From contig SKCR01001818.1 in NCBI GenBank assembly GCA_019454045.1, positions 1 to 64,000 on the forward strand: a DNA stretch of 64,000 nucleotides, in the 5' to 3' direction. Below, one piece after another: positions 56,836-64,000 of this stretch; the stretch's first letter is position 1, and every line of letters starts with the position of its first letter. Source of the stretch: Zanthoxylum bungeanum (taxonomy: Eukaryota > Streptophyta > Magnoliopsida > Sapindales > Rutaceae). The notes under the pieces are model-generated. The model saw only the letters and a program-made list of their open reading frames with translations. It was not told where the DNA came from and made no database searches. The position numbers and the translations under genes were made by a program.

Positions 56836-58351
56836 CGACATGTCCACGATTGATTACAACTAATCAGAACACTATTTTTGATTTATGCGATCCACCCTAG
56901 ATGATCGCCTTTGGACAAAGTCTTAAGAATCGTGACTAATCATCTGGATACCTTAACCGCTTATGATACATATATAGGTCGACAGATCATATCTTGATAC
57001 ACACATGATTAACGAGTGCATCGGTCCACAACAAATGAACATCTAGCGGTCAGACTATGAAAAGTCTCTAACATACATGATATCAAAGTGTGGATGATCT
57101 CACACAAAATCAATGTTATCCTATAGTCAAATGATCACATATGCTACTTGACTCGAGGAAATTCCCGTTGACAATGGTGTGTACTTTCAACTAGTAGGAA
57201 TCACATATGAGTCATTCGGTATCCGCTCTAATGAATACTCACATGTCTATACAAGATTCCATTGCTCATGATACATCTGGTTAGACCATAGGAACTCCAA
57301 TTCCAATATACGACATGTGCTAGTCTTCTAGGTTATAAGAATTCGATCGTATTCCAAAATTAATGACTATGAATATTTACTTTAAGAATATTTTATGATA
57401 GTAATACTATCCCAATGTCGGACCACCCAGTGTCCAGTATTACTACATGACTATGTAATTCTTAGCACATTTATATATCAATCTAATATGTATTATGACA
57501 TAATAATTAGCATTAACAAGGTTGAAATGAAAAAGTAGTTATTAATAAATAATAAAATATAATGTACAATAAATTATATATGATTTATGTGATAAATCGA
57601 CATGTCCACAATTCTTTACAACTAATAAGAACATTATTTATGATTTATACTATCCACTCTAGATGATCGCTTTTGGCCAAAGTCTTAAATCGTGACTAAT
57701 TATCTAGATATCTTAACCACTTATGATACACATACGGGTCGACGGATCATATCTTGATATGCACATGATTAACGAGTGCATTGTTCCACACTAAACGAAC
57801 ATCTAGCGGTCAGACTATGAAAAGTCTCTGACATACATTACGTCAAAATGTAGAGGATCACACACAAAATCAATGTTATCATATACTCAAAGGATCACAT
57901 ATGCTACTTGACTCGAGGAGATTCCTATTGACAGTGGTGTGTACTTCCAACTATTAGGAATCATCTGTGAGTCATTCAGTATTCGCTCCAACGAATACTC
58001 ACATGTCTATACGAGCTTCCATTGCTCATGGTACATCAGGTTAAACCATTGGAACTCCAATTTCAATATACGACATGTTCTAATCTTATAGGTTATATGA
58101 ATTCGACCGTATTCCAAAATCAACGACTATGAATATTTACTTTAAGAATAATTTATGATAGTAATACTATCACAATGTCGGACCACCCAGTGTCCAGTAT
58201 TACTACATGACTATTCTAAGGTCGATGTAATTCTCAGCATATTTATATATCAATCTAATATGCTTTATGATATAATAATTAGCATTAACAAGGTTGAAAT
58301 GAAAAAGTAGTTATTTTATTAATAAAATATAAAATATAATTTACAATAGAT
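56836..58351. repeat. 762-bp imperfect tandem duplication
   Basis: Copies 56836-57597 and 57598-58351 both start CGACATGTCCAC and share AACATCTAGCGGTCAGACTA and GTCGGACCACCCAGTGTCC. Clear divergence between copies shows it is old. LTR-like composition, no coding frame. Confidence 0.88.
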
Positions 58352-58455
58352 TATTTGGATTGACACTTTAAGCACCATCTCCAACATAGTAATCATGTCC
58401 ATGGATACATTACAGTCGTTCATTTATTCAGTGAAGTCAGTAAGTCAGCAGGTTC

Positions 58456-58908
58456 ATATCAGGGGTTTAGGTGATGGCTAGGCCTTCTTCTGCCCATCAC
58501 ATGTATGAATTTATCAGGGTATGGATTGGTATTATAGTCGATGCCCGAAAAATTAGGAGGATGCATCATGCGGAAATCGGGTATCGACAACATTACTGTT
58601 TGCTTAAGTTCGGTTAGGTTGGGCACAAGTTGTTGAACATCAATAGAATGGATTACTGGATCAGCTAAGGATCGCTGGTTTGGCCCTACTGGAGGTTGCA
58701 TAGGTTGTTGTGGTTGTTGGCGGGTAAATAGTTTCACAACCTATCCATAATATATCTCATATGTCGTATGTCGTATGTCCCTAACTAAATCATTCCCATT
58801 CGGAGCTGTTCCTATTTCCCATACAGATTCTTGAGGTTTCACTGTATTTTGGTCAGGCTCAGAAGTAGCTGGATTAGCTCAGGTGGGCATTCATCTTTTA
58901 GGTGCCAT
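58456..58908 (-). pseudogene. gag: Ty3-gypsy gag fragment
   Basis: ATG at 58906-58908 (MAPKR then a stop), followed by EPDQNTVKPQESVWEIG and a second stop. The 92-residue frame 58459-58737 then reads QRSLADPVIHSIDVQQL and FRMMHPPNFSGIDYNTNP. The 'M-PP-F-G-' pattern is typical of chromovirus gag N-termini. The rest of gag and all of pol are missing; left of 58456 lies unrelated sequence. Sits just downstream of the Tekay-type 5' LTR, as expected. Confidence 0.65.
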
Positions 58909-59099
58909 GAGAGTCTACATCAAAATCAAAAGAAAAAGGATAAGAGACAAGAATATACAAAAATCATAGGATCAATGATTGAGATACTTACTTGGAATTG
59001 ATGGTATTTGGAAGAGTGATGTCTTACATATGTGTATCCCGGACATACATTGCATGCAAGAAATCATAGCCATATCACTACCGTCATAGCCCTAAGATA

Positions 59100-59115
59100 A
59101 TGCTCTGAAATCAAC
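59100..59115 (-). other. degenerate primer binding site, tRNA-Met type
   Basis: Sense TTGATTTCAGAGCAT after the LTR end GATGTGACA, compared with the usual TTGGTATCAGAGC. Confidence 0.65.
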
Positions 59116-59232
59116 TTTGTCACATCCCACTAAATCTGGGATGAGACCGGCAAGGACGGTATAAAACCGCCCCTAACCTTTGACATGCAAATGATCATCC
59201 ATAACTAATTTACCAAAAGTAGAATCAAGTAT

Positions 59233-59233
59233 T

Positions 59234-59268
<35 letters not shown>
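59233..59268. repeat. (CA)n(TA)n microsatellite
   Basis: About eight CA followed by about ten AT/TA dinucleotides. Confidence 0.95.
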
Positions 59269-61372
59269 CATTTATATCATTCTAATAAATATATTCATCC
59301 AAATACTCCACAACACAATATATGTTTGACTTTATGGCTCGATAGAGGACATCAAAATGCAAGGAACCATGTTATGTCTAATACTATAGTTGGTACTCTA
59401 TCGACTTCAAGTTGTATACATAAATCAAAAGGGAAGTCTCACCAAGGTTCAAAAGTTGGACCTATAATCAAAACTAAGTAGTGGTGGGGGTAAGTCTAGA
59501 AAGACTTAGTGAGTGAATGCTGAAATAAAGAACAAAAAGTCAAAACATAAATAAATCATGTTGTTAAGTAAGATACTTGATAGAAAATAGTCATAATACA
59601 AAAAAGTTTAATCCCAACAAATGTCTATGCTAGAAAAGGGAAATCTAGTTCTGAAAGAAATCACCAGCTCATAATCTGGGGGAATAAACCTACTTAATGA
59701 GACCTTACACCGCGTAAGTGGGGGATCTGAAAGCTGGAGCTGAATAAAAGTTATGAAGGTGATCAGTTCCTCATAAAGTGATCTGAGCTATCTCGGGACA
59801 TTAAAGCTCGTGGTCGGCTAATCATTGGGTTTGAAAACTAATACTTTTAAACAAAGTCATTAAAAATATGTATAATTTCAAATTCATGTGAAAATTGAAC
59901 TGCACTGTTTTAAAATTCAAAAATGGGGTGTTTACATTTTCAACATCTTGTAAACTAATCATATATAAGCTTGAAAGTTCAAATCATTATGGTAACTTGA
60001 TAACAACTTCCAAAAGTATAAATCCAAAATAATTTGTAATCTTTTCACAAAACTAACAAACTTTGAAAGCAAGCATCCACACAAAAAACTTAGATACGGC
60101 TCAAGACTCTGGTGGTCGGACTGAGCTCGAATGACGATCTTATGTCGGATCTACAAAATTGAGGATCGAAAAACATTAACCACAAAGTCATTTATGATTC
60201 AAAATGGATATGAAGATGTGTCACATGAATGCATTTTACCTATTAACCATGTTCTAATACGAATTTTGGCTAACGAAAAATTAAGACGAACCGCGAGATC
60301 TATGGTTATAATTTACCCACTTCTAACTATACACTAAATCTTAAGTTCAAATCTTAGTTTCAAAGAATATCTACACATTCTAGAGTTCACATTTTTGCAA
60401 CGACATACATTACTCAAACCATCAAAACACCTAAGCTTACATTCCCCTCTAATCGCCACATCAACTTACATCAAAATACACTAACATACATTAGCATACT
60501 CTAACATACAATACTCGACCACCACTTATATTATTCAAGTCACCAAACACCTTTGCTTCAACTCTTGTTTACAAACCAAAAATTTTATCATCTCCTTCAT
60601 AGCCCTATTTTCGGCTAAAGACATCACCCATTTACAATGATACAAAAATCCACTCAACCAATCACATTTACTACTCCATTAACAACACATACACCAACAC
60701 ATCTCATCCAACACAACAAATAACCCCCTCCCAAAGCTATTCGGCCAGCCCCTCTTTTAATATTTCAAAAACAATTTCAACACCACATCAAACACCATCC
60801 TCCTTCTAATTACACAAGAATCAACATAATACAAGCCCAAAATTTAGTCCCTTAATGCATATATAGGCCTTTAAATCCTTTTTGATTGAAAACCATGCAT
60901 AAAGTACCATAAATCCATAACTTTTGAATTTCGGGGAAATGAATAAGTTTCAAATCCTTCAAAATAAACAAGAAAACAAAAAAGAAGATGGCGTTTTCTA
61001 GTGCGGAAAAATTGTTGGCTATTTTGATTTTAAGAGATGATGAAAAGTGTTTCGTATTTGTATTAGGGGCAGATTTTTATCTAATAAAATATTACTATTT
61101 TTGAGTCACATGCCTAAAATTTCACTATTCCAATACTAAAGGGGCGTGGAAAATGATCACTTTTGACCTATTTCAGGCCTGAATTTGGGAAAATATTGAA
61201 CATGGAATTATAGATTTATGTCTAAGATTTTCGATGGTACTAAGATCGTTGAACCAGACATCAGTGACTCAAGTTATGGCTAAAATACTGAAAACTGCTC
61301 GGATCGCCATAAATTTAAATGTACTGCGAAACTAAAACATTTTCAATTTGTGTTTCCAGAATAATTTCTATG

Positions 61373-62997
61373 TGAAAGTACCTACAAGCAATAGCGACAA
61401 GAAATCTCTATACCCAAGAGGGGGTGAATTGGGTTATCGCTATAAATGCGGAATTATAAAATCTTTGCCGATTTTAAGCTCTTATTACCAAGTGGGAGTT
61501 TTAGGCAATTTTCTCTATTCCAATTAATAGCCTATATGCAAGTTTCTAATCAATATTATAAATGTAATCAAACTTGCAAATAAGTAAAAGTTAAGGGAAA
61601 GAGAAATACGACACCACGATTTATAGTGGTTCGGCCAAACGTGCCTACGTCCACTCCCCCAAGCCTCGCTTGAAGATTTCCACTAGAATCGAGTTTTCCG
61701 TGGTTCACTCGTAACCAAGAGTTTTCCGCCAAGGCGCACTCCAAACCTTTTACAAGATTGAGTTTTCTACGTAGGTGCACTCACACACCTTTACAAATTA
61801 CCCAAACGATGGGATTTCACAAATCACAAGTGTTTTTGATAAAGAAGAATTAAAATATACTTGGGCACTCACAAATAATAAGAAGATTGTGTGAGAGAAA
61901 ACCCAAGTGTTTCTAAGCTCACTAAATGTATGGAAGGTGTGTGTGTGAGCTTGGATGAGTGTTTATGAATATGAAGGTGTATGACACTCTTTGTTTGCCT
62001 TAGAGAATGTGTATGAATGTTTTCTAGATCTCTAACTGAAGGCAAAAGAGTTGGGGTTCTATTTATAATAAAATGCAAAGTTTCCCCAACTTACAGCGAG
62101 ACCGGCGAGCAAACCGGCGAGGAGACCGGCATGCCGGTCTAGGGTTTCAAAATCTCCCAACGGCTATATAACGTTCGAAAAACTAGCCGTTAGACCGGCG
62201 AGCAAACCAGCGAGGAGACCGGCGAGGAGCTCCCTGGTTCCAGAGAGCATGTTTTTCTCATCCAAAACCGGCATGAAGACCGGCGAGCAAACCGGTATGG
62301 AGACCGGCGAGGAGCTCCCTGGTTTCAGTTCTGATGACCAGTCAAGACTGACGACACTTGGTATTTTGGCCATAACGTCCTCTAGAAAATTCCAAATCAT
62401 GATTTGTAAATTTCTACATAAACTAGACACATAGATCTAGCTTCTGTAAAATATTCAACTCCAAAAACATTAAGATGAATTTTATGGAAATTTTCTAATG
62501 TGACGTGTATGCAGAAAACGCACATCTGAACATGTTGTAGTAAAATGGCTTTAGAAAAATTCTATGCATCGGAATTGTGTTACGTTTGAACCGTATCAAA
62601 CTAGAGACACATATCTATCTAACGGTATATCATTTGAAGTTTAATTCAACCGTTTGCTAGTTTTTATAAGATCATTTACCGATGCATTTGTGCATGAAGT
62701 TCATTTTGGTGCAAATAAAATGCAAATAATTCTTTTAGCATTTTAAGCCATTTTAAATGCAAGTGATGCAAAATGTATGATTCCTAAGAGCTTTAGATCA
62801 CTTGAGTAAACTCACTTACAATAAAATTTAGCTCTTAATCATTATCTTCGATTTGCCGCTAGTCTTCATATTCTCGCTCTTCACCCCATATGCTTCGACA
62901 CTTTTTGTAATGCTTCGTGTTTGTACGTCGAAGTCTTCTTTCTCATGTTGACGTCATCAAAACCAATTACAACGATTATGCGACCAAGTCGCCAACA
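61373..62997 (-). mobile_element. SIRE/Maximus-like copia solo LTR
   Basis: 1625 bp, sense TGTTGGCGACTTGG...GGTACTTTCA, with perfect target duplication CTATG (61368-61372 and 62998-63002). Sense text contains GGTTTTGATGACGTCAACAT near the start and CCCAATTCACCCCCTCTTGG near the end, both familiar from SIRE-type LTRs. Holds a CCGGCGAG repeat cluster (62094-62330). Confidence 0.88.
62094..62330 (-). repeat. CCGGCGAG/CCGGCATG repeat cluster
   Basis: Repeats of GACCGGCGAGCAAACCGGCG and GAGGAGACCGGC in three clusters, with GGAGCTCCCTGGTTYCAG twice (62226 and 62311). Open frames on both strands here (62164-62430, 62249-62434) are repeat-driven. Confidence 0.85.
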
Positions 62998-63101
62998 CTA
63001 TGAATAAAAACATACCAATGATGCATATTTTGAATACTTAAAGATGTGTTGAAAAGAACGAATAAATTTTGTAGTTGTACCGCAGTAACTAGGGTGTTAC
63101 A

Positions 63102-64000
63102 CCCTTCTGGCAAGCAATACGGGGACCGTCCAACATTCAAAGGTGCTTTTCGAGCCAAGTTACACTTAAGGTACGACTTGATGGCTCATTGATTTTATTT
63201 TTGTGCTTTATTTCTTACTTTTTACATTCTTGTTCTGACTTAGTATATCTAGCTGGACTTGATATACGTATGGTCGGACACAGTAAAAACTATCTGGCTG
63301 TATTCAAAGAACATTCGGCCATATCCAATTATTATTATTTTCCTTTGGTATATATGATGGAAAATCATACATAAATTCTATAGTCGATTTTGAATGGATG
63401 GTAATATGATCTATAATTGGGATACAACTCCACGTGCCACTGACAATAATTATATGTATTCCAAAAAACAATCCTTTAAAGGTTGATTTTACAAAATTTT
63501 CTTTTTTGATTACCATGGTGTTTCTAGCCGTTACTGTAGTAATGCATGTTTTTATATTTTTTATCTGTCAAACCCATTATATGTCCGGTCGGACATTCCT
63601 AATATGAAATATATCTAGCCGGACTTCTCCAAAGCTAGATCGGTGGGACATGCACCCTATTCTTGTTTAATTATTATTTTATCGCCTTTACCTCAGCTCT
63701 ATAGTCTTTGTATCCCTGTTATGTTATTATTACTTCGTATTTTATGTTATCTATGCATGCTTATGCACTCATTTATGTTTATGTTCCAGGCAGAATATCC
63801 AGCCAAACTTGCACTAAGTTCGACCGGACATCGATTACATAAAGATTGTCTGACCGGGCTTCTCTGAAGCCAGGCCAATGAAACATGTACCTCATTTTAT
63901 TTTCTTATGAATTTATCACTATTGTTATATTTTATAGTCATTTATTTACTGTTATTATCGTTGTGTTACTACAATTATTATTATTGTTTTATTATTATTG
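63102..64000. other. unassigned repeat-like sequence at window end
   Basis: Three diverged units of ~210 bp contain CCGGACTTCTC/TCGGACAT-like text (about 63240, 63575, 63790). Also includes the diverged Tat LTR block at 63347-63440. No gene recognised; possibly an LTR continuing past the window. Confidence 0.4.
63347..63440 (+). repeat. diverged copy of the Tat LTR block, opposite orientation (copy 5)
   Basis: Plus strand GGTATATATGATGG...GGGATACAACTCCACG corresponds to the reverse of the block at 4598-4693, with about 20 changes in 94 bp, most of them C-to-T or G-to-A. Confidence 0.7.

Larger units (their letters stand above)
59118..63101 (-). mobile_element. Tekay-type gypsy 5' LTR, interrupted
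   Basis: Sense TGTAACACCCTAG...GGGATGTGACA; 3984 bp including a nested 1630 bp, so 2354 bp net, close to the 2357 bp of the solo LTR at 52478. Followed by primer site and gag start. It contains a (CA)n(TA)n microsatellite. No partner LTR is in the window. Confidence 0.8.

Noticed and set aside
58459..58737. Possible Gln/Pro-rich host gene
   Set aside because: It follows a gypsy LTR and primer site, and its motif pattern matches gypsy gag N-termini.
62164..62434. Frames on both strands with Ala-Gly-Leu-Leu or Thr-Gly-Glu repeats
   Set aside because: Both arise from the CCGGCGAG repeats in the SIRE-like LTR.

Overview
This window is plant nuclear DNA, most likely from a eudicot. It is AT-rich and its coding remnants are plant Ty1/copia and Ty3/gypsy polyproteins. 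The genes have introns with GT...AG borders, there is a tRNA-type SINE with a poly(A) tail, and CACTA element ends are present. I see no prokaryotic operon, no CRISPR array and no organellar gene cluster. The species cannot be named from sequence alone.

The window is mainly a stack of nested LTR retrotransposons, and almost every boundary can be read from TG...CA ends plus 5-bp target duplications. From left to right: a cut-off Tekay-type gypsy LTR (1-2228) lies next to the tail of a CACTA transposon (2229-4090). Then comes a complete but pol-less Tat/Ogre element on the minus strand (4104-12698). It has two LTRs, a tRNA-Arg-like primer site, a broken gag and a set of tandem arrays just before its 3' LTR. 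Copia element A (13696-29012, minus) carries within its gag a family-B copia composite (18271-26918). A SINE (29473-29641) precedes the only intact-looking host gene, a five-exon gene of unknown function at 30123-32694 on the plus strand. A solo gypsy LTR (33005-34903) follows. Next is a decayed ARM-repeat gene copy (37299-38350) with a 405-bp solo LTR in one exon.

From 40103 to 55550 lies copia element C (minus, family B). Its gag is split by a Tat/Ogre solo LTR (45480-48552) and its 5' LTR by a Tekay solo LTR (52478-54834). Element C itself sits inside the LTR of another copia element, D (resuming at 55556-56594). The right end holds a 760-bp tandem duplication, a gypsy gag fragment (58456-58908) and a Tekay-type LTR (59118-63101). 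That LTR is split by a SIRE-like solo LTR (61373-62997).

None of the transposon genes is intact: every pol or gag carries stops, frameshifts or insertions. Solo LTRs (five well supported) are as common as two-LTR elements, which points to frequent LTR-LTR recombination. The most unusual signals are structural. Tekay LTRs carry arrays of stem-loops whose stems differ between repeats yet remain paired, around a fixed loop. A ~95-bp block recurs in every Tat LTR here and once, diverged, in opposite orientation near the right edge. The ARM-gene solo LTR is flanked by a 26-bp direct repeat instead of the usual 4-6 bp. I did not find a convincing new enzymatic or defence system.
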